DNA of 64,000 nucleotides from Paenibacillus brevis (GCF_018919145.1 NZ_JAHLQJ010000015.1:1-64000), one strand, 5' to 3'. Numbered from the stretch's first letter, positions 42,655 to 51,685 are shown. The notes: generated by a model from the letters alone, not told the origin. Translations and numbers: made by a program.

Positions 42655-44067
42655 ATGATGGAACATCAAGAAGGAAAGGGTAACAAATTTTCCCTATGGA
42701 TGCTTGCATGGCCGATTTTTATTGAACAATTTTTGCAATTTTTGCTGGGGGCCGTCGATACGCTCATGGTCAGCCGGATTTCTGATAACGCAGTAGCGGT
42801 AGTCGGCTTCTCCAATCAGCTGTTTAATGCGCTTATGACGTTGTTTGCTACGGTTGCCAGCGGGGCAGGGATTGTTATAGCCCAGAAAATCGGTTCCCGC
42901 AAGGAAGAGGAAGCGCGTACCGTGGCGATCATCGCTTTTAACGTGACCGCGGCAATCGGTCTTTTTCTCAGCCTTATATTAATTGTCGCGCCGCGTCAAA
43001 TTGCAGCAATGCTGCAGCTGCCGACAGAATTGCTTCCATTGGCAGAGGTTTATATCTCTATTGTTGGCGGAGGCATGATCCTGACAGCGATGATGGCGGT
43101 CCTCAGCACGGCGATTCGGAATACCGGCAATACAAAAGGGCCGATGATGACAGCCATTGGGATGAACGTGCTTCATATCATCCTGAACTATGGTTTTATA
43201 TTCGGAGAGCTGGGATTGCCCAAGCTGGGACTGACAGGTGTTGCCATTTCGACTGTGGTCTGCCGCTTGCTGGCGACGCTCGTGCTGCTGTTCATTTTCC
43301 TTGGATCCTTTGTCCGGAAAATCTTGCCGCGCGACTTCTCCGTCTTCGATCGGCTGCTGTTCAAAGAAATACTCAAGATCGGCTGGCCGTTGGGGGTTAA
43401 CTCGGCTAGCTGGGTATTTTCCCAATTGGCGATCTTTTCATTTCTCTCGATTCTCGGGACGACCGAACTGACAGCGAGGACCTACATGAATACATTAGAA
43501 TCCTTCTGCTTCCTGCTCGGCTTCTCGCTGGCTTTGGCTGTGCAGATCCAGATTGCGCATTTGTTCGGAGCGGGAAAGACCAAGGAGGCATACAGCGCTG
43601 TCTTCAGGGTGCTTAAGGTTGGACTCCCCTTAGTTATCGTGAATGCTTTTCTGCTTGTATTGTTCGGAGAGCATATTATGAAGCTGTTTACCCAGGATCA
43701 GGATATTTTAAGCCTTTGCACGGTTCTTTTATGGCTCAATCTGCTGCTTCAACCGGGTAAAATGGTGAATATGGCGATCGGGAACTCCTTGAATGCCGTC
43801 GGAGATACCCGCTATACCATGAATATTTCCCTCATCTTCATGTGGGTGGTCGCGACCGGATGTTCTTATCTGTTCGGCGTCTGGTTCGGATTTGGAATTG
43901 TGGCGATTTATCTCAGTATGATTAGTGATGAATATATTCGCGGTGTATTATCGTATTTCCGCTGGAGACAGCGCAAATGCCTTCGGCTGAAGGAAGCAGA
44001 TTTGCAGCGGGAATATGAAAGTGATGATGCTTGTAAATCGGAGTGTGTTCCAAGCCCTGCGATCTAA
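42655..44067 (+). CDS. MATE family efflux transporter
   Basis: A 470-aa membrane protein with 12 hydrophobic helices in two homologous halves, the MATE fold of Na+/H+-driven drug and metabolite exporters. The opening FSLWMLAWPIFIEQFLQFLL and the repeated ARTVAIIAFN / LKVGLPLVIV halves are typical. AGGAGG precedes ATGATG at 42655. Divergent from the AraC regulator. The C-terminus is an acidic, Cys-containing cytoplasmic tail. Confidence 0.9.
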   Translation: MMEHQEGKGNKFSLWMLAWPIFIEQFLQFLLGAVDTLMVSRISDNAVAVVGFSNQLFNALMTLFATVASGAGIVIAQKIGSRKEEEARTVAIIAFNVTAAIGLFLSLILIVAPRQIAAMLQLPTELLPLAEVYISIVGGGMILTAMMAVLSTAIRNTGNTKGPMMTAIGMNVLHIILNYGFIFGELGLPKLGLTGVAISTVVCRLLATLVLLFIFLGSFVRKILPRDFSVFDRLLFKEILKIGWPLGVNSASWVFSQLAIFSFLSILGTTELTARTYMNTLESFCFLLGFSLALAVQIQIAHLFGAGKTKEAYSAVFRVLKVGLPLVIVNAFLLVLFGEHIMKLFTQDQDILSLCTVLLWLNLLLQPGKMVNMAIGNSLNAVGDTRYTMNISLIFMWVVATGCSYLFGVWFGFGIVAIYLSMISDEYIRGVLSYFRWRQRKCLRLKEADLQREYESDDACKSECVPSPAI

Positions 44068-44100
44068 AAAAACAGGGCAGACCTATAGTCCCCAAAATAA

Positions 44101-44140
44101 AAAGTTGGACGAGAAAACGCAAGGTTTTCCGTCCAACTTT
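44101..44140. terminator. Bidirectional terminator, repeated sequence
   Basis: AAAGTTGGACG pairs with CGTCCAACTTT; the inner part is GAGAAAACGCAAGGTTTTC. It separates the convergent MATE and LTA synthase genes. Its inverse closely matches 13875-13915. Confidence 0.85.
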
Positions 44141-44168
44141 GTTGTTTGTCCGCTTTTTCGCTCATACT

Positions 44169-46049
44169 TTATTCTGTGATATCTTCTTCCTTGACCCGAT
44201 CCGGCAGCTGCTGCACGTAGCTGTCAGACATTCGGAGCAGTTCAAGCGCTTTGTTATATTCGTTCTCGGTTGTGAGAGCCTGACTGACAGCCTCCTCGGT
44301 GAACGGATATTGCGTACCATCCTCATACCAGATTCCTGGCATGAACAGTGCTTTATTGTTCAGGAAGGAACCGGAAGGCAAATAATAGCGCTGTGGAAGC
44401 AGGTTATATGCATGATTCAGGATATCCTGGCCGAAATGCAGATGCTGATCCAGCGATAATCCCAAAATGTTGGCTACGGTAGGAAGAATGTCGACCTGAC
44501 CGCCAACATGATCCAGTTCGGCAGGCTCTGCTCCTGGAATCGAGACGATAAGCGGGATGTTGATCATGTCGATATAGCCGTAATCCCGACCGTAGATCTC
44601 TTTCATCAGCTCCAGACCGTGTTTATCAAGGGAGTACATCGGCAGGCCAAGATGATCCCCATAAATAATGACTACGCTGTTATCCCAAATCCCGCGGTCT
44701 TTCAAATCTTGAATGAATTCCCCAAGCGCATGATCCGCATAGTTCTGGGCACGAATATAATCACCGACCATGTTGTCCTGGTAGCGTTCAGGCATTTCAA
44801 TCAAATCCTTCTCATGCGGCAGCGTAAATGGATGATGCGCCGTCATGGAAATGACATGGGAATAGAACGGTGTGCCTGTATCCTGCATCTTGTTCAGTTC
44901 CTCAGCCGTCTTTTTATACAAGACCTCGTCAGAAGGGCCGAAGAAAACCGTGTCTTCATCACCGAAGAACTCCTGATCGTAATAACGGTCAAATCCCAAT
45001 GCTTCATAGAGCGCGCCGCGGTTCCAGAAATCAACGACATTGGTATGGAAGGTCGCCGTATCATACCCGGCTGATTTCATCAGCTTCGGTAAACTTGGAA
45101 GATCCTTGTCAGGGTAGTTCTGGGTTGCCGCCTCATTATATGGAATATAGAATGAGGTGTTCACCACGAATTCAGCATCGGATGTATTTCCCTGCCCAAC
45201 CATCTGGTAGAAGTGCTTGAAATACAAATTGTCTTTCGCCAGTGAATTCATGACCGGCGTAATCTCCTGACCGTCGATTTTCAAGTTGATCAGGAAATTT
45301 TGAAAGGACTCCATTTGGATAATGATCAGGTTCTTGCCCTGACCGGCTCCTGCATACTTCACATCGATAGCCGGTGTGCTTGCCTTAAGCTTATCGATTT
45401 TCGCCTGAGTAATCTGATTCTTGTCTACAAGATCCTCTTGCTTCGTTGAGGATACGATCGCATAGGTTTCATAATTCAGAATGCCCATTTGTTCGGCCTG
45501 CTTGATCTCGTTCATGCTAGCCCGGTTCGGCCATACATTAAATAGACAAAGTGCCAGGGAAGCTGCAAACACAACTGCAATAAAGCCTTTATTAAGCTTT
45601 TTCAGATTAAAGAAGGCTCTCAGCTTCTCCGCCCGTTTCTTACGGAACAGCCAGAAGGAGAGAACAATGATATCCAGAAAGATCAGCAAATAATAAGGAG
45701 CCAGCAGAGAAAATACACTGTTCTTGACGGCGGTTACCTGGTTGACCTGCTGGAGGGCGTGAAAGGTGACAATGACGCCATAGTATTTATGGTACATAAT
45801 TGCTGCGAAAAAGATGGCGGTCACCGTTAAATTAACAGCCACATAAATTCCGATCTTACGCTTGGACGAGAACATTTCGATCAGGCAGAAGAGCACCCAG
45901 ATGAAGGGCAGTTCTCTCAGCAGCGGTCCCCATGGCGGTACTCCGTCAAAGATGGAGATCCAGGTAAGATAGGTTTTTAAAATCATAATTATTGTGAAAA
46001 AGACAAAGGGCTTCGTATTTCCAAGCCAGGTTCGATTTGCTGCAATCAC
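44169..46049 (-). CDS. ltaS: Lipoteichoic acid synthase family protein
   Basis: A 626-aa membrane enzyme. Five N-terminal helices (about 1-180) precede an extracellular sulfatase-fold domain (about 240-560). The metal-binding Glu lies in QMESFQNF, the catalytic Thr in GQGNTSDAEF, and further ligands in YGDHLG. It polymerises glycerol phosphate from phosphatidylglycerol on the lipoteichoic acid anchor. The start is a GTG at 46049, with AAGGAAGGG seven bases upstream. A paralogue of the same family could instead be a primase or a stress-type YfnI/YqgS enzyme; which one is not clear. Confidence 0.9.
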   Translation of the reverse strand: MIAANRTWLGNTKPFVFFTIIMILKTYLTWISIFDGVPPWGPLLRELPFIWVLFCLIEMFSSKRKIGIYVAVNLTVTAIFFAAIMYHKYYGVIVTFHALQQVNQVTAVKNSVFSLLAPYYLLIFLDIIVLSFWLFRKKRAEKLRAFFNLKKLNKGFIAVVFAASLALCLFNVWPNRASMNEIKQAEQMGILNYETYAIVSSTKQEDLVDKNQITQAKIDKLKASTPAIDVKYAGAGQGKNLIIIQMESFQNFLINLKIDGQEITPVMNSLAKDNLYFKHFYQMVGQGNTSDAEFVVNTSFYIPYNEAATQNYPDKDLPSLPKLMKSAGYDTATFHTNVVDFWNRGALYEALGFDRYYDQEFFGDEDTVFFGPSDEVLYKKTAEELNKMQDTGTPFYSHVISMTAHHPFTLPHEKDLIEMPERYQDNMVGDYIRAQNYADHALGEFIQDLKDRGIWDNSVVIIYGDHLGLPMYSLDKHGLELMKEIYGRDYGYIDMINIPLIVSIPGAEPAELDHVGGQVDILPTVANILGLSLDQHLHFGQDILNHAYNLLPQRYYLPSGSFLNNKALFMPGIWYEDGTQYPFTEEAVSQALTTENEYNKALELLRMSDSYVQQLPDRVKEEDITE

Positions 46050-46242
46050 AGTATGTCCCTTCCTTTCGTTTTATCTCTACGTAAACTCTAAGTAAACACT
46101 TCTCATATAATACATGAAATCAAACCAAGAATAAAATAAACCAAATCACATATTTAGCAAGTTATTCCAAGAAAAACTATGCTATACCATGATCCTGCGG
46201 GGTTATTGACATGTGGTCTCAATATTTGGTAAATTCAATGTA

Positions 46243-46498
46243 TCCTAAGTGATAGGGAGAGCTATTGATGACGGTGAGCGTTCTTAACTAAGTAATTTCA
46301 TACGAGCTGATTTTGGAGCAAATGGCGAGGCATGGCTTCTTTTTTTGAAAAGGAACCAAGCAGCCTTATTTTGAATTACCCAATTTCGGTTCTGTGATTA
46401 GTTAAGAACACACGCAAAGCATCGATAGCGCTTGATCGCTGTATGCTTAATCGGACCGATATCCGAAGCCGTGCTGTTTCCAGCACGGCTTTTTTTGT
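46243..46498 (+). ncRNA. Candidate structured leader or small RNA with terminator
   Basis: After a promoter-like TTGACA (46207) with TAAATT 18 bases on, a long-range helix joins GTTCTTAACTAA (46280-46291) with its exact inverse (46398-46409). Inside, GTAATT-TCA pairs with TGA-ATTAC (46372-46379), and TGGCTTC...GGAACCA closes an apical rod. Two further hairpins follow (AAAGCAT/ATGCTT; TCGGA/TCCGA) and then a strong terminator GCCGTGCTG / CAGCACGGC with eight T. It matches no riboswitch family I can name. Confidence 0.5.
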
Positions 46499-46538
46499 TG
46501 CTGTAAGCGTCCGGAATGAAGCATATACAGGAGACACA

Positions 46539-46581
46539 AGGGCAAAGGATGGCATTCGTGCTGTCTTTTGCCCTATTTTTA
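46539..46581 (+). terminator. Second terminator in the mutS2 leader
   Basis: AGGGCAAA (46539-46546) pairs with TTTGCCCT (46567-46574), followed by ATTTTTAT. It stands 22 bases before the mutS2-like start, so transcripts from upstream would end here unless an antiterminator acts. Confidence 0.75.
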
Positions 46582-46602
46582 TACCCTTAGGAGGGAATAC
46601 GA

Positions 46603-48624
46603 ATGGAGAAATTTACGTTACACATGCTTGAGTATGAGAGTATGAAGCAGGATTTGATGGCCTTCGCGGTCACTTACGCCGGTCGGGACAGAATTGCTAA
46701 GCTTGCTCCTATGAGCGACAGAAGGAGGATCGAGCGAGAAATGCAAGAGACCGCCGAGGCGCTGCTTCTCGTGGAGCGGGGTTCGAGTGTTCCACTTCCC
46801 TCGCTCGAAGGCATCGAAGTGGTTGCTTCGCTCCTCGGCACAGGCTACCTTTTTTCAGAACAGGATCTGACCGCTGTACAGGTTTTTCTTCAGAGCTGCG
46901 GACATTTGAGGAAATATATTGAGTCCAAGGGGGAGGCCGCTTGGCAGATCGGTATTCACGCGGCTTCTCTTCGCGATTTGCCTGCCCTTAGACAAGAGAT
47001 TAATCGATGTATCCGGCATGGAGAGGTAACCAATGAAGCGAGCAGGGAGCTTGAGAAGGTAAGACGCAGAATGGAGATGGCGAAGGAGAAGATCAGCAAG
47101 AAGATTCAGGGCTTCATGTCGCGCTATGCCTCCATTCTTCAAGAGAACATTATCAGTCAACGGGGGGGAAGATATGTTGTTCCGATCAAGCGGGAATTCT
47201 ACAAGCAGGTAAAGGGAAGGATGCTCGACCAGTCTACGAGCGGACAGACCGTATTCATTGAGCCCGATGAAATCGCTGCGCTTCAAGGAGAGTTGGAGGT
47301 TCTGCTTGGAGAGGAAGCGCGAGAGGAAGCAAAGGTTCTCGGAATGCTGACGGAGCTGGTAGAGCAGGAGGCAGATACGATTAAGCGTAATATTGAGATT
47401 ACAAGCCTGTGTGACTTTATCTTTGCTAAAGCGAGGTATGCCGCATCCATGGATGCGGTGCCGGTCATTCTGAATGATTCCGGAGAGGCGGTACTGCGCG
47501 GGGCAAGGCATCCAAAGCTTCTCGATGTCATGGTTCCGCTGGATCTCTCCATTGGGAAGCACTATAAAGCGCTCATTATCACCGGACCGAATACCGGCGG
47601 AAAGACGGTTGTTCTGAAGACTTTGGGATTGCTTGCACTGATGGTGCAATCCGGTCTGCTGGTCCCGGTTCTGCCGGGCAGTCGCTTCTCAGTTTATCGA
47701 GAGGTCATGGCGGTAATCGGCGACGGGCAGAATCTCGAGCAATCGCTGAGCACCTTCTCGGCTCAAATTCACAGCTTGGCGGCGATGCTTCAGGAGGCAG
47801 GACCGGGCAGCCTGTTACTCATTGATGAGCTCGCCGCGGGAACCGATCCCGGTGAGGGCATTGCCTTATCGGTTGCTATTCTTGAAGAGTTCAGACGTAA
47901 AGGCTCTACCGTTCTGGTAACGACCCATTTTAATGAGCTGAAGACCTTTGCATCCCGTGCGTCAGGCTTTGAGAATGCCCGTATGGAATTTGATGCGGAG
48001 ACGCTCAGGCCGCTGTACCGGCTGACAATCGGGCTGGCCGGCCAGAGCTATGCGATCGATATTGCCTGCAAGCTGGGAATTCCGGAGGGAATTATCACTC
48101 GTTCCCGTGAGCTGGTTGTAACGCCCGTTCATAGCAATTCTTCGCATAGCACGATACTCATGGATATGGAGACAGAGACGGATACCGGGGACATGGACGC
48201 GAACTTAGAAGAGAACAACAATCTTCAGCACGACAGAGTGGAGGAGCAAGAGGAGGAGCAAGAGGAAGAGCCTGTGCAAGACCGTGAGCAAGAGCAAACG
48301 GATCAGGAGTTTCACCCTTCTGTTCATGAAACCGCCAGACCGGTCTTTGAAGTGGGGGATGCGGTACAGATTCCAGCCTTGGGAAAGATCGGAATCGTGA
48401 CCGAAGCAGAGGATCATCGCGGAATGGTGGGGATTATGGTTCAGCGGCAGCGCATGAAGATGAACTGGAAGCGGCTGAAGCCTTATCTGAAGAAGGAGGC
48501 ACTGTATCCGGAGGATTATGATATGGATATCATTTTCGATACGAAGGAGAATCGAAAAAAGAGGCATCTTATGGGAAAACGCCATGTCGAAGGGATGGAG
48601 ATTATCCGCAAGCCGGGAGAGTAA
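46603..48624 (+). CDS. MutS2-like ATPase lacking the Smr nuclease domain
   Basis: A 673-aa protein. The MutS2 core and clamp (about 1-300) are followed by the MutS ATPase with Walker A GPNTGGKT (near 330), DGQNLEQSLSTFSAQ, LLIDELAAGTDPGEG and VTTHFNELK. After a Glu/Gln-rich linker (about 540-575) comes a small KOW-like module (VGDAVQIPALGKIGIV); the usual C-terminal Smr endonuclease domain is absent and the protein ends about 110 residues short of MutS2. It may be a paralogue that binds branched DNA or stalled ribosomes without cutting. AGGAGG precedes the ATG. It sits behind a structured leader with two terminators. Confidence 0.85.
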   Translation: MEKFTLHMLEYESMKQDLMAFAVTYAGRDRIAKLAPMSDRRRIEREMQETAEALLLVERGSSVPLPSLEGIEVVASLLGTGYLFSEQDLTAVQVFLQSCGHLRKYIESKGEAAWQIGIHAASLRDLPALRQEINRCIRHGEVTNEASRELEKVRRRMEMAKEKISKKIQGFMSRYASILQENIISQRGGRYVVPIKREFYKQVKGRMLDQSTSGQTVFIEPDEIAALQGELEVLLGEEAREEAKVLGMLTELVEQEADTIKRNIEITSLCDFIFAKARYAASMDAVPVILNDSGEAVLRGARHPKLLDVMVPLDLSIGKHYKALIITGPNTGGKTVVLKTLGLLALMVQSGLLVPVLPGSRFSVYREVMAVIGDGQNLEQSLSTFSAQIHSLAAMLQEAGPGSLLLIDELAAGTDPGEGIALSVAILEEFRRKGSTVLVTTHFNELKTFASRASGFENARMEFDAETLRPLYRLTIGLAGQSYAIDIACKLGIPEGIITRSRELVVTPVHSNSSHSTILMDMETETDTGDMDANLEENNNLQHDRVEEQEEEQEEEPVQDREQEQTDQEFHPSVHETARPVFEVGDAVQIPALGKIGIVTEAEDHRGMVGIMVQRQRMKMNWKRLKPYLKKEALYPEDYDMDIIFDTKENRKKRHLMGKRHVEGMEIIRKPGE

Positions 48625-48748
48625 TGAGCTGAGCGGGATAAGCGGTTTGGTTTACATCACAGGTTTTCCTCGGGGATGGAGAAAAGAATGGGATGTTCTA
48701 AAGAAAACTTGAAATACCCATAGAAACAAAATGGAATAGTATTATAAC

Positions 48749-48799
48749 AAGACTAAGGAGCTAAGCGGTCAATTCTCGCTCAGCTCCTTGGTCTTGTTT
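48749..48799 (+). terminator. Terminator after the mutS2-like gene
   Basis: AAGACTAAGGAGCT pairs with AGCTCCTTGGTCTT, with an inner AAGCGGTC / CTCGCT stem, followed by GTTTG. Confidence 0.8.
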
Positions 48800-48837
48800 G
48801 CCCGATACAACGCGCTTAATTTGCTGCATGAATGCCG

Positions 48838-49043
48838 ACGTTGGAGAATTTAGTGCCTTTCAGCATTAAAATTGTCGTGCGATCACCCACGTTAGCAATT
48901 TTAGTGCCTTTCAGCATTAAAAATGTCGTGCGATCACCCGCGTTAGCAATTTTAGTGCCTTTCAGCATTAAAAATGTCGTGCGATCACCCACGTTAGCAA
49001 TTTTAATGCCTTTCAGCATTAAAATCGAATACGGCACCCGTGC
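48838..49043 (-). repeat. Family C tandem repeat: four 51-bp units
   Basis: Four units begin at 48840, 48891, 48942 and 48993, each 51 bp and nearly identical. Each contains the hairpin TTTTAGTGCCTTTCAGCATTAAAA. Because 51 is 17 codons, both strands stay open, and the minus-strand reading is a repeated LMLKGTKIANVGDRTTF peptide ending in SNVGIHAAN. The same peptide reads as GIKIAGVGIHAAN at 58545. No ribosome-binding site or signal supports translation. Confidence 0.8.
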
Positions 49044-49124
49044 TTACAAATTTAATGCTAATTGCACGCCTTTTTCTGCACCTCAAGGTGAAAGGTACCT
49101 CTCAGGGTGAATTCTCACTCCAGA

Positions 49125-49171
49125 AGGTGTCCCTGATCATCCATGACTTTACTTCTGGACACAGGGGCACC
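49125..49171 (-). repeat. GTGTCC hairpin of the family C composite
   Basis: GGTGTCCCTG and CAGGGGCACC form a hairpin between the tandem units and the GAF-domain gene. Reading on the minus strand, hairpin, GGTGCAGAAAAAGGC and the 51-bp units follow in the same order as at 13659 and 58454. It may also terminate the GAF gene. Confidence 0.55.
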
Positions 49172-49190
49172 CAAACTTTGCTTCTAGGAG

Positions 49191-49691
49191 CTAGAACAAT
49201 GTCAGCGGAGATTGCAAAGACTCCGTCAAACGGTCGGTAAACCGCTCCAGGAAGACTTCATCCTCAGCGCTAAAGCGGCCCTTTAGCGGACTGTCGATAT
49301 CAAGGACGCCGAGAAGCTGCCCGTCTTTCACAAGCGGAATGACGATTTCGCTGTTTGAAGCGGCATCGCAGGCTATATGGCCGGGGAAGGCGTGGACATC
49401 TTCGATCCGCAGCGTCTCCTTGCGTGCTGCGCTCGTACCGCAGACGCCTTTGCCGAGCGGAATCCGGATGCAGGCAGGAAGCCCCTGGAACGGGCCAAGC
49501 ACAAGCTCTGTTCCGTCGAACAAATAGAAGCCGACCCAGTTAATATCCTCTAAATAAAAGTTGAGGAGAGCGGAAGCATTGGCCAGATTGGCGGTCGTGC
49601 TGCTCTCCCCTTCAATTAATGCGTGAAGCTGGGATAAGGCGGCTTGCTCCCGCTCCTCGCGCGTACCTTCATAAGTGCCGGTGTGAAACAT
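49191..49691 (-). CDS. Free methionine-(R)-sulfoxide reductase (GAF domain)
   Basis: A 166-aa cytoplasmic GAF-domain enzyme that reduces free methionine-(R)-sulfoxide with thioredoxin. The three redox Cys are Cys74, Cys84 and Cys108, spaced exactly as in E. coli fRMsr (10 and 24 residues), in LPACIRIPLGKGVCGTSA and HIACDA. The opening NWVGFYLFDG and the ending VIPLVKDGQLLGVLDIDSP are typical. AGGAGGG precedes the ATG. A small stand-alone gene. Confidence 0.93.
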   Translation of the reverse strand: MFHTGTYEGTREEREQAALSQLHALIEGESSTTANLANASALLNFYLEDINWVGFYLFDGTELVLGPFQGLPACIRIPLGKGVCGTSAARKETLRIEDVHAFPGHIACDAASNSEIVIPLVKDGQLLGVLDIDSPLKGRFSAEDEVFLERFTDRLTESLQSPLTLF

Positions 49692-49832
49692 AATCGAATG
49701 AACCCTCCTTTGTATACAACTCCTATTATAACGCTATTTGGGCTCTCTTGGCTGTTTCCCCAAACTTTTTCAAGGGTAATTTTGTAGCGTAAGGTCGAAG
49801 CATTGAAGCCGGAAAGGGAAGGGGGAACATGC

Positions 49833-50120
49833 ATGCGTGCCGACGTGCAAAATTTGTTCATTCGTATTCATATGCTGAACCAAGCTACGCTGGAGAAGCT
49901 CACGGTCAGCGGTACATTGGCTCTTCTCGAATCACAAGGCTACAAGGTAGGAGAACGGGAGGTCAAGCAGGAACTGGAGCAGCTGACAGACGCGAATTTT
50001 CTTACCTCGTACGAGGATAACTATTCCATCACCGGGGCCGGTATGGAAGAAATGAAGGAAATTCGGGGCGTGCTGGATCATTTGTGCAAGACGGTTAACC
50101 AGACGCCTCAAGGAGACTGA
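49833..50120 (+). CDS. Small conserved-looking protein of unknown function
   Basis: A 95-aa helical protein that I do not recognise. Pattern and length (NATLEKLTVSGTLALLESQG-like helices, then a short hairpin TSYEDNYSITGAG) suggest a winged-helix-like fold but no DNA-binding motif is clear. The start is the ATG at 49833, eight bases after GGGAAGGGGG; a longer frame starts upstream of that site. A terminator follows. Confidence 0.6.
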   Translation: MRADVQNLFIRIHMLNQATLEKLTVSGTLALLESQGYKVGEREVKQELEQLTDANFLTSYEDNYSITGAGMEEMKEIRGVLDHLCKTVNQTPQGD

Positions 50121-50141
50121 ATGGTTTGATTTATATCGCAA

Positions 50142-50183
50142 AATGCCTGGCCAACACTTGAAAGTGGATACCAGGCATTTTTT
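50142..50183 (+). terminator. Terminator after the small gene
   Basis: AATGCCTGG (50142-50150) pairs with CCAGGCATT (50171-50179), followed by TTTT. Confidence 0.88.
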
Positions 50184-50285
50184 CTACACCAATCGTCAAA
50201 AAAAACCATATTTCATGTAAATTGTATAATATGTTTTTTTGCATCATGCGATACAATGACTGTAAGACTAAGAGAAGGTGATCCT

Positions 50286-50501
50286 ATGACAGTCTCGTAC
50301 TTTACGAATACAGGCAAAAGAAAGCCGCCAGTCACCAAAGCCAAAATAAGCAACGAGCTGTCGGATATGATCGAGCAGCTCCGTGCACAGCTTGTTCACG
50401 CTGCAGAACATAACGGATTCTGCAGCGATATTGTGATCGAGCTGAGCCAGCGTCTGGATACGTATATCGTCATGGCTCAGCATGAAATGGTAGGGCAGTG
50501 A
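50286..50501 (+). CDS. Spo0E-family aspartyl-phosphate phosphatase
   Basis: A 71-aa two-helix protein of the Spo0E family, which removes phosphate from Spo0A~P and delays sporulation. The signature SQRLD is in the second helix (ELSQRLDTYI), with the preceding helix ELSDMIEQLRAQL. AGAAGGTG precedes the ATG at 50286, and the longer frame upstream has no site. Presence of this family supports an endospore-forming host. It is convergent with the hydrolase gene, one base apart. Confidence 0.87.
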   Translation: MTVSYFTNTGKRKPPVTKAKISNELSDMIEQLRAQLVHAAEHNGFCSDIVIELSQRLDTYIVMAQHEMVGQ

Positions 50502-50502
50502 G

Positions 50503-51483
50503 TTATCCGCTCGGAAGGGCAGAAAGCTGATTGGATACGGAAATGCCGGATAGCTCTGGGCTGTCCTCTGCTTCCGGCTCCAGAGCAAGCTGAATCAACT
50601 GCCGAACCTCTTTAGTATAGCGCACCGGATCTACAGCATAGGCATTTCCGTGCACCGCTCCTTTTACAAGCAACAGGCTTCTTGGCTCGGGCTTGGCTTC
50701 ATAGAGTTCTTCGCTCATATAGGTCGGAACATAATTGTCCTCGGTTCCATGAATAAACAGAACGGGAAGCGAACTGTTCTGTACGGCCTTCAAGGGACTG
50801 ACCTGTTCCATCCGGAATCCGGCACTGCGATGCATCCGGCGATTAATCAAGCCAAGCAGCGGAAAGGCAGGGAGCTTGTTCAAGACGCTCATCTGATGGC
50901 GGAGGAGCTTTGTCAGGTCTGAATAGGGGCAGTCTGCAACAGCAAACTTCACATGATGGTCAGCCATGGCAAGGTACTCCAGTACTGTACCGCCGCCAAG
51001 AGATTGACCGTGCAGCCCGATAGAGCAATCCTCTCCGTAGTGATCAACAATCCACGCTACCCAAGCAGCGATATCATGCTTCTCCATGTATCCGTAGGTT
51101 GTGTATTTTCCCTCGCTTTTCCCGTGTCTCCGCTGGTCGATCAGAAGGAGATTGAAGCCCTCCCTCTGAAACAGCTCAATATACTGTGTAGAAACATAGA
51201 GCGAAACGGTATAACCATGGACAAGGATTACCCACCGCTTCCCTTTCTGATAGGGTTCAACCAAATAACCGCCTAGCTTCAGCCCGTCTACCGAGGTGGT
51301 CTGCACCTCTTTTTTCTCCAGTCTCTTGAATTTCTCTCTGCTGTACACGCCGCAATGCTCAAGATAGTCGAAAATGCCCTCGCTGCTCTGGTGCTTCATC
51401 TGAGTAATCAGTCGGAATCCATAATGACTGCCGATAATTAGTATAACGGAGACACATAATCCGGCGGCTAGCAAGTAAATCAT
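50503..51483 (-). CDS. Alpha/beta hydrolase with N-terminal membrane anchor
   Basis: A 326-aa hydrolase. One N-terminal membrane helix (3-22) anchors an alpha/beta hydrolase domain. The catalytic triad is seen as Ser in GLHGQSLGGG, Asp in HGTEDNYVP and His in GAVHGNAY; the oxyanion region is ILVHGYT. Relatives are YqkD-like and cephalosporin deacetylase-like esterases. The substrate is unknown; the active site probably faces outside or the membrane surface. Convergent with spo0E-like gene. Confidence 0.87.
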   Translation of the reverse strand: MIYLLAAGLCVSVILIIGSHYGFRLITQMKHQSSEGIFDYLEHCGVYSREKFKRLEKKEVQTTSVDGLKLGGYLVEPYQKGKRWVILVHGYTVSLYVSTQYIELFQREGFNLLLIDQRRHGKSEGKYTTYGYMEKHDIAAWVAWIVDHYGEDCSIGLHGQSLGGGTVLEYLAMADHHVKFAVADCPYSDLTKLLRHQMSVLNKLPAFPLLGLINRRMHRSAGFRMEQVSPLKAVQNSSLPVLFIHGTEDNYVPTYMSEELYEAKPEPRSLLLVKGAVHGNAYAVDPVRYTKEVRQLIQLALEPEAEDSPELSGISVSNQLSALPSG

Positions 51484-51653
51484 CGGATATCCACTCCTTC
51501 CTGCTGATGCTGTAGCTATATGTAGTATCCCCGTTTTTTGTCTAAGAAAATCAGAATTTGGTGTATTTACATTTCAAAGGGAGTCTAGTGCGGAAATGGA
51601 TCAGACTCTGAATCGCAGCGGAGGCACGGTGAACAGCAGTGAACATACGAAGA

Positions 51654-51685
51654 AACCCTGTACTTTGAAAAGTACAGGGTTCTTT
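51654..51685 (-). terminator. Terminator of the stalk-domain gene
   Basis: AACCCTGTACTTT and AAAGTACAGGGTT (51654-51666 and 51669-51681) form a perfect 13-bp stem with a two-base loop. On the minus strand TTTCTTC follows; on the plus strand CTTTT follows, so it could work both ways. Confidence 0.8.

Noticed and set aside
46243..46602. T-box leader before the mutS2-like gene
   Set aside because: The conserved T-box sequence TGGnACCGCG and specifier features are not present, although terminators are.
48816..49037. Tandem units read as a gene or as a CRISPR array
   Set aside because: The 51-bp units are directly adjacent without unique spacers, so it is not CRISPR, and the open frames on both strands follow from the 51-bp period without a ribosome-binding site.
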